A stretch of DNA of 64,000 nt from Cynocephalus volans (taxonomy: Eukaryota; Chordata; Mammalia; Dermoptera; Cynocephalidae), in contig NC_084469.1 in the NCBI RefSeq assembly GCF_027409185.1, positions 102,115,835 through 102,179,834 on the forward strand, given 5' to 3'. A program made the position numbers and the translations under genes. The notes under the pieces were generated by a model. It was not told where the DNA came from, made no database searches, and was given only the letters and a program-made list of their open reading frames with translations. Below are positions 54,605 to 64,000 of this stretch, one piece after another. Within the stretch, counting starts at the first letter, position 1. Every line of letters starts with the position of its first letter.

Positions 54605-55310
54605 GGGGAGGGGGTGGCAGCTGACCGGTACAGGGATGACCGGTACAGGGATGAAACCTGGACCTTTGGTTTTATCAGCACCATGCTCTAACCAGTTGTT
54701 GCAAGTTAACATGACGGACTCCATCTTTGTCCCAGTTGTAAAAACAGCTAAATGCATTTCTACATTCTATAGCTCTGTGGTCACAAGCCTGTTCCTGTGT
54801 TAGCAAGAAAACCGCAGACTACCAGTTCTTTCCTGTGTAGGAGAGAAATAGCTGCTCTCTAAAGCAGACCCCTCCTCAAGTAACCACACTTCCTGCCCTT
54901 GCACTCAAGTGTGACAGACCCTTACCCAAAAAGGCCTCTTTACCTAGTTTTAACTTACAGCCACAGTAACCTAGTTAACGATCTATTAGAAGACCCCTGA
55001 TTTAGGAAACGCTGCCTGAAGACCATAGGAGGAGCCAATAAAAATGGCTTAATCTGCTTATCCTGGCTTCTGTAAACCAGCTTGCTTGCTCTTGCAGAGC
55101 ATCCTGTATGCCAAATGGGATGTGGTTTATACCAATAAAAACTTTTCCTTAATGAGGCTGGGGGCTGCACTCTATCCAGACTGCCTGAGGAGACAGCCGA
55201 CGGCCTGCAGGAAAAATAAACCGTCCACAACCCCCAAGAATTTTTGTGTGGTTTCGGCCTTATTGGGAACTGCGCCTCACAACACAGTGAGCTACCCCTG
55301 TCAGCCCAGT
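54605..55310 (-). mobile_element. CYN monomer split by a solo LTR
   Basis: Minus-strand SINE: tRNA 3' half at 54605-54696, with a short 15-bp local duplication ('gaccggtacagggat'), and 5' half at 55285-55310, separated by the LTR at 54697-55284. Confidence 0.8.
54697..55284 (+). mobile_element. Solo LTR (588 bp), class I type
   Basis: TGTTGC...ACAACA ends and a 4-bp target duplication cagt at 54693-54696 and 55285-55288. It contains 'aataaaaatggc' and 'aataaaaactt' (TATA/poly-A type) and a GT-rich end. Family not named; it differs from the solo LTR at 20469. Confidence 0.88.
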
Positions 55311-55497
55311 ATTTCAAGTTTTGATGTAAAAAGGATTTAATTTTCAGCCAAAAGAACTTGTTGTTGTTTTAAATAATTTCTGGGTTTCCTGCCTTGTTCT
55401 AAAAGTCTCCTCACACTTTGGATTACTTGAATACTTGCAGATTTCCAAATGTTCTGTTGAAATGTATTACTTTTTAATATATTTATATATTTTATTT

Positions 55498-55560
55498 TGT
55501 TTTATTGGGGGGGGGCTGGCCTGCACAGGGATTGAACCCCAGACCTTGGGTCAGTTTCTA
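55498..55560 (-). mobile_element. CYN monomer fragment
   Basis: 'ggctggcctgcacagggattgaaccccagacc' on the + strand is the tRNA 3' half reversed. Confidence 0.65.
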
Positions 55561-55799
55561 GACCATTCTGTGTCAGTAATATATTTCCTCATGCCAATAT
55601 CAATGTCATACTCCTTTGATTTCAGTAGTTTTATGTCATTTGTTATTTATTTTTAATTTTTTTATCGTTTTAATATTTAGCAGTAAAAATACAGTCATAG
55701 CTAATGTTTCTTGCCTATTACTTCTCTACACACTTCACAGACATTAAATTTTTAATGGTCACAATGATGTTGATACTATCATGATTTTCTCTTCTGTTT

Positions 55800-57190
55800 G
55801 TTTTTTGGAACAGCTTTATCAAGGTATATTTCAAATAGTATACAACTAACCCATTATGCTATACAATTTAATCTTTTTTAGTATATTGTAGAGCTAGGGC
55901 TGAGTCTGGAGCTCACAGACCCATTGAGCCCATTGTCCAGACTGGGTCACAAAGCCTTCACATGCAGGTCTATGAGTTAGGTAACAGGAAAAAGGTCCTT
56001 GGAGCTGTGGTTGAAGTAGTAATAAGGTTTATTCAGCACACACACTTCTAAGAGCTAGGCAGTGAAAAGAGAAACTGAGCAGCTGCTGGCAAAGTCCAAA
56101 GAAAAACTGAGCAGCTGCCAGCAATGTAAACATGCTCTATTTTTAGATGTGAGTTCTCCCCACTGGGGTTCAGAGCCAGTGTGCTGCTTTCACAGAGAAG
56201 AACACACAATAATAGCAACAAGCTAAAAATACACGGGTGTGCATGCACACTAACTCCAGCCCCACACAACTTGTTTACAAAGAATGTGCTGCACCACCCC
56301 CAACCAGACCTGGGGTGAGGGGGCCTGACTATACTACTCTATTTCCTCACATATATTTACAGAGTTGTTCAATCATCACTATTTTAGAATCATTTCATCC
56401 CCCATAAGAACCTTTTCTCTGTCACAGCTCCCATTTCCCTCCTCCCTTAAATGTCTAGACAACCCTGAATTTACTTTCTGTCTCTATACATTTGCCTTTG
56501 GCAGACATTTCATTTGAATGAAATCTTACAATCTTTTTTGAATAGCTCCTTCACTTAGCATTTTTTCAGGGTTCATCTGTGTTGTAGCATCATTGTTTAT
56601 TGTTGGATCATATTCCATTTTATGGATATACAATACTACATTTTATTTATTCATCAGTTGATGGGTGTTTTAGGTTGTTACCACTTTTAGAGTATTATGA
56701 GTAATGCTGCTACAAAACTTCTCCTGTATCTTTTTGTGCATACAAGTTTTTATTTCTTTTGGGTATATACTGAGGAATGGAATAGCTAGGTTAATTAATA
56801 AGTACATGTTTAACATTTTTAGGAACTACCAGACTGTTTTGCAAAGGGGCTGCACCACTTTACATTCCCACCAGAAATGTGGGAGGGTTTCAATTTCTTC
56901 ATGTTTTTGCTAACACTTGTTATTTTCTGTCTTTTTCATTATAGCCACTCCAGTGGTGTGAAGGGATATTATGGTTTTCATTGGCATTTCCCTAATGAAG
57001 TGATATTGAGCATCTTTTCATGTGCTTGTTGGTCAGCTGTATATATTCTTTGGAGAAATAAGATGTTCAAATCATTTGTCCCTTTTAAGATTGGGTCGTT
57101 TAATCTCTTTATTGTTGAGTTCTGAGTGTTTTTCATATATTCTGTATGCAAGCTTTTTTATCACAAATATGATTTGCCAATAATTTCTTG
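55800..57190 (-). mobile_element. L1 3' region (old), reverse orientation
   Basis: The + strand is the complement of L1 ORF2 3' text, e.g. 'atcagttgatgggtgttttagg' and 'gggtatatactgaggaatggaatagc'. The stretch 55880-56340 is less clear. Confidence 0.75.
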
Positions 57191-57191
57191 A

Positions 57192-57243
57192 TTTTTTTTT
57201 TTTCTTTTGTGGCTGGTCAGTACAGGGATCTGAACCAGTTGGC
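57192..57243 (-). mobile_element. CYN monomer fragment
   Basis: 'gtggctggtcagtacagggatctgaacc' after a T run. Confidence 0.65.
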
Positions 57244-57249
57244 GGCCAA

Positions 57250-57515
57250 CCTTGGAGTCTTTAAATCCTCTGGAGAATCCAGATACTTTGTTTTACCAGG
57301 CAAATGACCCACTTAGGTTCAACTTGCAAGTTTTAATCAGCATTCTGTGAGGTGTGGTTTCAATGTGTGTTCAAAGACTTTGCAGTACTATTTGTGTCTC
57401 TACCTAGAGGCAAGACTACATTGAAGGTCATCTATTTCATAGCCCAGGTTTCAAGGTCCATGGTATGTCTGACTACCCCTACAGAATTGCCCAGAGGCTA
57501 CTGACAAATAAATAA
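57250..57515. repeat. Unclassified repeat, copy 1
   Basis: Homologous over about 240 bp to 62395-62640 ('caacttgcaagttt(t)aatcag', 'cactatttgtgtctctacctagag', 'caaggtc(c/t)atggtatg'). Family unknown. Confidence 0.65.
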
Positions 57516-57523
57516 AGGCAACA

Positions 57524-57632
57524 TGCTGTCCATTTAGCTCAGTTAGTTAGAGCATGGTGTTATACATATAACACCGAATTCAAGGGTTCCAATCCCTGTA
57601 CTGGCCAGCTGCCAAAAAATATAAAATAAAAT
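57524..57632 (+). mobile_element. CYN monomer SINE
   Basis: 'tagctcagttagttagagcatggtg...ccagctgcc' with A-rich tail. Confidence 0.88.
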
Positions 57633-58094
57633 CAAGAAAAAACTGACATTTATCTCTCTCACTGAGCAGTAGGAAACCCTGTTCCCACTACTTGTACCAG
57701 AAATAAAGGGCTTCTTCTGGACATCTCTCTACAGGTGACTATGTTCACTTCTGAGTTTTTAGCTGCATTGGGTCCCGGCCAGGTTATATCACAGGAGAGA
57801 AAACTGATACACATACTACCTCTTTGGTGGTTCTTTCAAATGTGATTTTTTCCTTCAACCTACTGCTATTAACTTTTCATGTTCCTCAAATAACTGCTCT
57901 ATACATTCTGCCCAGCTGTTATACTGGCATTCCATGGGACACAGGATAAATCGTGCTCACTCTATCTTTCTCACAACTAGAACCAATTTTGCCTAGTTTT
58001 TGGCTTTTCTATTTTTACATATAAAACAATATAACATGTATGATTTTATATCATTTCTTTGAAAACATGTTTATGAGAAACATCCACGTTATTG

Positions 58095-58690
58095 CATGTA
58101 CCCATGTAATAAGCAGGATTCTGAAATGGTCCCCATGACTTCTGCCTCTGCAATGCCTTTGTATATTCCCCTCCCCTGGGGTGTGGGTGGATCTACAGCT
58201 GCTTTCTAATCAAGATAATATGGCAAATGTAATGGGATGTCCCTCCTGTGATTACAGTATTTTATTTGACAACAGTCAAAGACTTCTATGGATGTAATTA
58301 AGGTTCCTAATCAATGGACTGAAGATAATCAAAAGAGAGAACATCCTGCCAATGTCCTGACCTAATCAAGTGAGCGTCTTCAAAGGTGGTCTAGAGATCA
58401 GAGAGTCAAAGCAATAGTAATACTGTCACTCTTGCTGGCTTTGAAAAAACAAACCTCCACAAGAAAAGAAATTTTGCCACAATATGAGGGAGATTGGAAG
58501 GACATCCTTCACTATTTGGGCCTCCAGAGGAAAATTTGGCCTGGCTAACAACCTGATTTCAGCCTAATGAGTTCCTGAGCACAGAACCTGGCTACATTGC
58601 CTATGTTTCTGGCTTACAGAAACTGTGAAGTAGTAAACCTATGTTGTTTTAAGCCACTAAATTTGTGGCAATGATAGAAAGCTAATCTAA
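58095..58690 (+). repeat. MLT1-like LTR/old repeat
   Basis: Phrases such as 'tggatgtaattaaggttcctaatca' and 'cacaagaaaagaaattttgcc' suggest an MLT-type element. Moderate confidence. Confidence 0.45.
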
Positions 58691-58708
58691 CCTGGAAATT
58701 ATTATTTC

Positions 58709-58875
58709 TGGGCTGGCCCGTGGCTCACTCGGGAGAGTGCGGTGCTGAGAACACCAAGGCCTCGGGTTCGGATCCCATATACGGATGGCCAGTTCGCTCA
58801 CTGGCTGAGCGTGGTGCTGACAACACCAGGTCGAGGGTTAGGATCCCCTTACTGGTCATCTTTAAAAAAAAAAAA
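58709..58875 (+). mobile_element. CYN dimer SINE
   Basis: Flanked by gaaattattatttct (about 58694 and 58876). Confidence 0.93.
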
Positions 58876-58899
58876 GAAATTATTATTTCTTTCTAAAAG

Positions 58900-60170
58900 A
58901 ATATTATGTAAAATAAGCATACCATAATTTGTTTTTCCTCTTTTGTATTGAGGGAAATTTGGATTTTTTCCATGTAAGGGTACTTCAAATCAACCTCCAA
59001 TGAATAATCTTTTACATTTCTCTTGATGACCATGTATTTGGTTGTATAGGCTGTACATAAGTTCAATTTCAGTAGAAAATGCCAAACCGTTTTTCAATAT
59101 GTATTGCTAAAAAAATCACAAGTCCAACCAAGAGACAAAGTGAAAGGAAACAGAGACTTTACCACAGTTGAAAGTACTATAAAGAATTTGTAGCCATTCC
59201 TCATTTATTATAATATGTCTCTGTGTTTTAATGTCTGTGTGTAGGGGCTGGTCCTGTTCATCATGTGTGTCTATTTATCGGCTTGTATGCTAGCGACTGT
59301 GTCCACAGGTCTGTGAGCTTAGCATTATGTTTCACCTTGTCTGATTCTGGGTCAGTCTATAAGTCTCTTAGCTGGTGTGTTGGTCAGGAGGTAGGTGATA
59401 GAAATGACAATGTTCAAACTTTATCGTATACTTTATAAAAAAAGGAAAAATACTAATTAAGACTTTTAAATAAAAAATGGTTTATTGTAATGGAGTTTAT
59501 AAGTTGTAGACACCATGAAGAAAAATAAGGAAATGGGGGAAAAGGGTCAACTCAAAGAACAAAAAACAAAAAAGAGGCAAATGGAAATCATAAAAAGGAT
59601 GACTGATTTAAATTTAAATATATGACTAATTCCATTACATATGAATGGACTAATTCTTCCATTAAATGATAGGGATTTCTAGTGTTGTTTTAAAAATATC
59701 AAGATTAATGCAATGTAGGATTCTAAAATGAATCCTAACCCGCATAAAGGACATAGTGAGAAAATGTGAATTTTGAATACAGTCTGTAAATTAATTCATA
59801 GCATTTTATCAGTGCTAATTTCAGAGTTTCAGTAATTCTACGACCATCTCCTTAGATGTTAACCTTATGAGAGGCTGGGTGAAAGATATACAGGAACACA
59901 CTGTGCTAGTTTTACAATATCTCTGTATGCCTAAACTTATTTCAAAATGAAAAGTTTATTCAAAATCCAGATTTTAAAAATCCCAGCTATATAATGTTTT
60001 TAGAAAGACATGTAAAAAGTTTGAGACATCAGTAAGTTTGAAAATACGGTATAGCTACATTAAAATCTGAGAAAATAGATTTTAATGGAATGAGCATTCT
60101 TAGAAACAGAAAAGTTACTTATAATCTTAAAAGGTTCAATTTGCCAAAAAGTTACAGCAATCTAAAATGT
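58900..60170. other. Unassigned AT-rich sequence 3' of locus 3
   Basis: No gene is seen. Confidence 0.4.
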
Positions 60171-60174
60171 TATT

Positions 60175-60877
60175 CACCTAATGCACAGCCTCCAAAATAG
60201 AGCAAACAAGAATGTGGGTTCATATATGTTGAATACGGCCTGAGATTGTAGTGAAGGCTTTCCTACATTCCTTACCTTAACAGGGCTTCTCTCCAGTGTG
60301 AACTCATACATACTCAGTAAGGCATGACCACTGAATAGAGGCTTTCCCATATTTTGTGCTTTTATAGGATTTTCCTCACCTGTATGGGTCTGTATGTGAT
60401 TATAAAGGATGTAGAATATATAAAGCCTTTTCCACATTCTTTGCATTTGTAAGGTTTTCTTGCCCTGAGAGTCTGTATATGCACAGAAAGCTTGTGTAAT
60501 GAATAAAACATTTCCCATGTTCCTTCTGTTCAAACAGTTTCTCTCTGTCATAAGTTCTCCTATGTGGGTGAAGGTATGATGGATTAACAAAGGCTTTTCC
60601 ACAATTACTGCATTCAGAGTGATTGTCTCTCCTGCTAGTTCTCTGGTACACAATATTTGGAGGGAGGGTGACAGCTTTTCCACACTGATTAAACTCAGAA
60701 ACTTTCTCACCAATAAAAGTTTTCCTATGCAGAATGAGGACGTCTGTTCCATATGGAATGCACTCAGAAATGTTCCCTTGATTTTGAGTTCTCACATGTG
60801 TCTTCAGGTGTAAATCTGCAATTAAGATATCTCAATATTGCTTATAGCCAGAGCTCTCATCCATTGCAGCTTCTTCA
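60175..60877 (-). pseudogene. Locus 3: degenerate zinc-finger exon
   Basis: Minus-strand finger exon homologous to the 5' part of locus 2's (SEFNQCGKAVTLPPNIVYQ, then CSNCGKAFVNPSYLHPHRRT). The acceptor CATCCACAG is kept, but two early codons are TGA. Later fingers are frameshifted and have lost Cys/His. The array ends after about seven degenerate fingers. Confidence 0.85.
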
Positions 60878-61011
60878 CTGTGGATGAAGGTAAGAATGAT
60901 AATTAAAGGAATTTTCAGACACATTAATAGGCTCCACCCATCTCAAACACACAGAAAAATCATTTTGATGATGCTTATGATTTTTACCATTTTTATTACA
61001 TGCATACATTG

Positions 61012-61082
61012 GTTTGACTGCAGTGTTATAACACCCAAGGTCAAGGGTTTGGATCCCCATACTGGCCAGCTGCAAAAAAATA
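61012..61082 (+). mobile_element. CYN monomer, 5'-truncated
   Basis: 'gcagtgttataacacccaaggtcaaggg...ccagctgc' with A tail. Confidence 0.8.
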
Positions 61083-61462
61083 CATGAATAAAAATAAATT
61101 ATTATATACATACAGTTCCTGCCCTGTTGATTTATTTCACATTGGATGATGGAACCCCACTGTCAGAATTCTGTGCCATCTCCTCTAATTGAAAAAATAT
61201 TCCTATAGATTTTCATGAAATTGTTTTTAAAACTCAGTGTCTGAATACATATATGGGGATGTGTACCCATAAAGAAACAAGTTTTACATAGGTTTAGGGA
61301 ATCCCCAAATTCATCATATTCAGAGTATCTCCTCAAAGACATCTTTGTTCTTGGATAAATGCTAGTTCTCTCAAATATCTTTCATTTCTGCTGATTTTCT
61401 ATGCTGGAAATCCCAATATTTTCTAGGTGTGGAAAATAAGGAATATTCCTTGTTAATCTTGC

Positions 61463-61545
61463 CATTTCTATCCCACTAGAGGTTTGTCCCCACAAACAAT
61501 CCTGCTGAAAAGTTGTCCCTGTGGTTCCAAGTTGCATTTCCCATT
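61463..61545 (-). pseudogene. Locus 3 linker exon C4
   Basis: 83 bp, open, encoding WEMQLGTTGTTFQQDCLWGQ and then TSSGIEM. Acceptor CTTTAG is kept; the donor is GC (GCAAGA) in place of GTAAGA. The KRAB exons expected further right are not found before the window ends. Confidence 0.78.
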
Positions 61546-61681
61546 CTAAAGTTACACAGAAAAACAAACTTAAGGTTTGCAGAAAGAAATGGCTGATTGA
61601 AGGAGTTATAAATGATAAGGCTCATTCATATTTATTCACAAGTTAAACAAGATTAAAAAATCAAAATTTGAGTTTGGCAAT

Positions 61682-61760
61682 GCCAATAGAGCATGGTGCT
61701 GGATAGCACCAAGGTCAAGTGTTCAGATCCCCATATCAGCCAGTGGCCAAAAAAACCTCA
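61682..61760 (+). mobile_element. CYN monomer, 5'-truncated
   Basis: 'tagagcatggtgctggatagcaccaaggtcaag' with A tail. Confidence 0.8.
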
Positions 61761-61962
61761 AAAATAAACTTGGCACGGACAAGGAGTCAAATTTTTAGTT
61801 CATTACAAACTGATTCTTTGAAAATTAAAACTGATGGTGAACCAAAGAGAATATTAGGGACAGAGAGTAGCAAAGATGTAGACAAAGTGAATATGTAAAA
61901 TGATAAAGAAGAAAGATATACGTAATTTTGTGAGATCATATTAAAGTTAAATAGGTGAAGTT

Positions 61963-62066
61963 TTCTTTTTTGGGGGGAGGGGGCAGCTGGCCAGTATGGG
62001 GATCCAAACCCATGACCTTGATATCGTAAGGCTGCATCCTAACTAATTGAGCTATGGCCAGCCCAA
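61963..62066 (-). mobile_element. CYN monomer SINE
   Basis: Reverse-oriented monomer; 'agatgaagtt'/'aggtgaagtt' direct repeats flank it. Confidence 0.88.
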
Positions 62067-62275
62067 ACAGATGAAGTTCTCAATCATTACTTTTTCAAGT
62101 ATTTTTTACCACATCACACTTTTTCTTCTAGAACTCCCATTTCTTGAATGTTTACCTTTTGGTATTGTCACACAGACCTCCTGGGGCTCTACTACTTGCA
62201 TGTTGGATAACTTTTGGATTATATTCTGCACATTTTGAATATGTTATGACACTCTGAGTTGATAAGCCCTATGGA

Positions 62276-62390
62276 GAGGCTGGTCCATTAGCTCAGTTGG
62301 CTAGAGCACAGTGTTGTAACACCAAGGTCAGGGGTTCAGATCTCTTACCGTCCAGCTGGAAAAAAAAAAAAAAAAGGAAGAAAAAAAAAT
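62276..62390 (+). mobile_element. CYN monomer SINE
   Basis: 'ccattagctcagttggctagagcac' with poly-A. 'cctatggaga' occurs on both sides. Confidence 0.88.
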
Positions 62391-62394
62391 CCTA

Positions 62395-62640
62395 TGGAGA
62401 ATGGAGATTTGTTTTAAATCAGGCAATTCCCCCGTCCAGTTCAGCTTGCAAGTTTCAATCAGCCCTCTGTGGGTTGTGATTTCAATGTGAGTTCTGTTTT
62501 CACCGACGCTGCACTATTTGTGTCTCTATCTAGAGTCTAGACTACGTAGGTCGTCTATCTCATAGTCCACTTCTCAAGGTCTATGGTATGCCTCACTGGC
62601 ACCACAGGATTGCTTGGGGGCTGGGGGCAAACGAATGAAA
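62395..62640. repeat. Unclassified repeat, copy 2
   Basis: Partner of 57250-57515. Confidence 0.65.
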
Positions 62641-62654
62641 AGACTGTAGGAAAT

Positions 62655-62825
62655 GTTTCCTGACACCAAAACTAAAAGGTGATTATGCAAGGTGAAGGAT
62701 ATATTAATTAGCTTGATTGTGGTCATCTTTTCACAATGTGTATATATATATATATTGCACATCATGTTGTATACTCTAAAAGTACACAATTTTTACTTGT
62801 CAATCATACCTCAATAAAGATGGGG
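62655..62825 (+). mobile_element. L1 3' UTR fragment
   Basis: 'ttaattagcttgattgtggtcat' and 'gttgtatactctaaaagtacacaat' match the common L1M 3' end. It contains a short (TA)n. Confidence 0.7.
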
Positions 62826-62894
62826 AAAAAGTAAAATGTGAGTGGAAATTAGGTATTTATAATTGAAAAGTCATAAAAATACTAATTAACAGCT

Positions 62895-63425
62895 CTTTTC
62901 TTCCCTGGATGCCTGAGGATCTACCACCATCATGAATGGCACACTAACTATCCACATGAGGAAGTTCATGACCAATTGACTACTTCAGAGTAAACAAATG
63001 GTCATCAATGTCCTTCACCCTATGAAGGCAACAATACCTAAGACAGAAATTTGGGAAAAAACAGCCAAAATTTACAAGACCTCACTGGATGTCATCTTTG
63101 CACTTGGATTCCGAACTCACTTTGGTAGTGGCAAGACAACTGGCTTTGGCATAATTTACAATTCCTGGGATTATGCCAAGAAAAATGAACCCAAAACATA
63201 GACTTGCAAGATATGGCCTGTATGCGAAAAAAAAAGACCTCAGGAAAACAGCAAAAGGAATGCAAGAACAGAATGAAGAAAGACTGGAGGACTGCAAAGG
63301 TCAGCGTTGGTGCTTGCAAAAAGTGAGCTGGAAACTGGATAACAGCAGGAGTAAAGATTCTGCAATGGATTTATCTGTGGTGACTGTGTGGGTTTTTCAC
63401 AAGAAAATTAATAAACTGTAAAATC
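62895..63425 (+). pseudogene. RPS24P: RPS24 processed pseudogene
   Basis: An intronless copy of ribosomal protein eS24 mRNA, including 5' UTR ('cttttcttccctggatgcctgaggat'), coding region and 3' UTR ending 'attaataaactg'. The ATG context is at 62932. The frame has an early stop (CAATTGAC region) and frameshifts, with open pieces at 62998-63201 and 63173-63421 that include [20 protein letters not shown]. It is non-functional. Confidence 0.92.
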
Positions 63426-63429
63426 TTTT

Positions 63430-63850
63430 TAAAAAATACTAATTAAAACTTTATGGGAGATTCAGTCATAGCAATAGAATGCTAGTCAAAGTTTCAAATG
63501 TTTACAGAATAGGAAACAACAAAGTCTGAAAAATGAGGTATGCATTTAAGAGGTAGGAAAAGAATAACACAATAAAGACAAAATAACTAGAATGGAGGTT
63601 AAAATAGATAAGAACAGAAATTAACAAAATAGAACATGCTATGAATGACTTGTGTACCTCCAGAGTTCTTATCTTAGCTCCCAAGGTTGTTGTATTTACA
63701 GAGGGGACCTTCTAGAGGTAATTAGGGTTAGAAGAAATCATGACAGTGGGGTTGCCATGATGAGATTAGTATAGTCACATACCACATAAGAACGTTTTAG
63801 TCAAGGACAGACTGCATACACGATGGAGGTCTCACAAGACTATAATGGCA
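63430..63850. other. Unassigned AT-rich sequence
   Basis: No gene is seen. Confidence 0.4.
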
Positions 63851-63854
63851 AAGA

Positions 63855-63952
63855 CTGGCCTATTAACTCAGTTAGTTAGAGCATGATGTGATAACACCAA
63901 GGTCAAGGGTTCAGATCCCCATTCCAGTGAACTGCCGGAAAAAAAAATTATA
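63855..63952 (+). mobile_element. CYN monomer SINE
   Basis: 'ctattaactcagttagttagagcatgatg...gaactgccgg' with A tail. Confidence 0.86.
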
Positions 63953-64000
63953 ATAGGTATACATAGCCCAGGTGTGTAGTAGGCTATATCATCTAGATTT

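Noticed and set aside
62998..63421. Possible functional RPS24 gene
   Set aside because: Intronless, with premature stop and frameshifts: a processed pseudogene.

Overview
The window is mammalian nuclear DNA, most likely from a colugo (Dermoptera). The main clue is more than 25 copies of a tRNA-Ile-derived SINE of the CYN type: monomers, and head-to-tail dimers whose second half ends in a conserved 'ccttaccggtcatc' before poly-A. These sit among MaLR LTRs, L1 fragments and MER5A copies. The species call rests on recalled SINE consensus, not on a search.

The coding content is a tandem cluster of KRAB C2H2 zinc-finger genes, all on the minus strand, resembling the ZNF560/ZNF559-type genes of human 19p13.2. 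Locus 2 (about 31.3-36.3 kb, CpG promoter near 54 kb) looks intact. A start exon, KRAB-A (127 bp), KRAB-B (81 bp), a linker exon C (83 bp) and a finger exon join in frame to 526 codons plus stop, with 11 canonical fingers. Locus 1 (about 6-27 kb, CpG promoter near 27 kb) is a decayed paralogue. It has two successive KRAB A-B-C cassettes, the double-KRAB layout I recall for ZNF560, ahead of a degenerate finger array. Locus 3 (about 60.2-61.5 kb) is a third, broken finger exon with its linker exon.

Locus 1 was invaded by two related class I endogenous retroviruses with tRNA-Phe-type primer sites, both on the minus strand. ERV1 (8382-14669, near full length) lies inside the coding part of linker exon C1. 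ERV2 (18690-24385) lies 20 bp beyond the KRAB-A2 splice donor; it carries an unrelated solo LTR and a 1.6-kb pol deletion with a SINE at the junction.

Layout: 0-5 kb, complete MaLR provirus and other LTR/SINE sequence; 6-8 kb, finger pseudo-exon 1; 8.4-14.7 kb, ERV1; 14.7-17.2 kb, KRAB cassette 1; 17.2-24.5 kb, KRAB cassette 2 with ERV2; 26.9-27.6 kb, CpG promoter 1; 27.8-30.3 kb, L1 fragments; 30.4-36.3 kb, intact KRAB-ZNF gene; 38.9-45.7 kb, remnants of a different retrovirus on the minus strand; 46.8-49.2 kb, L1 and nested SINEs; 53.9-54.6 kb, CpG promoter 2; 54.7-55.3 kb, solo LTR; 55.8-57.2 kb, L1; 60.2-61.5 kb, finger locus 3; 62.9-63.4 kb, RPS24 processed pseudogene. No rRNA, functional tRNA or CRISPR array was seen.
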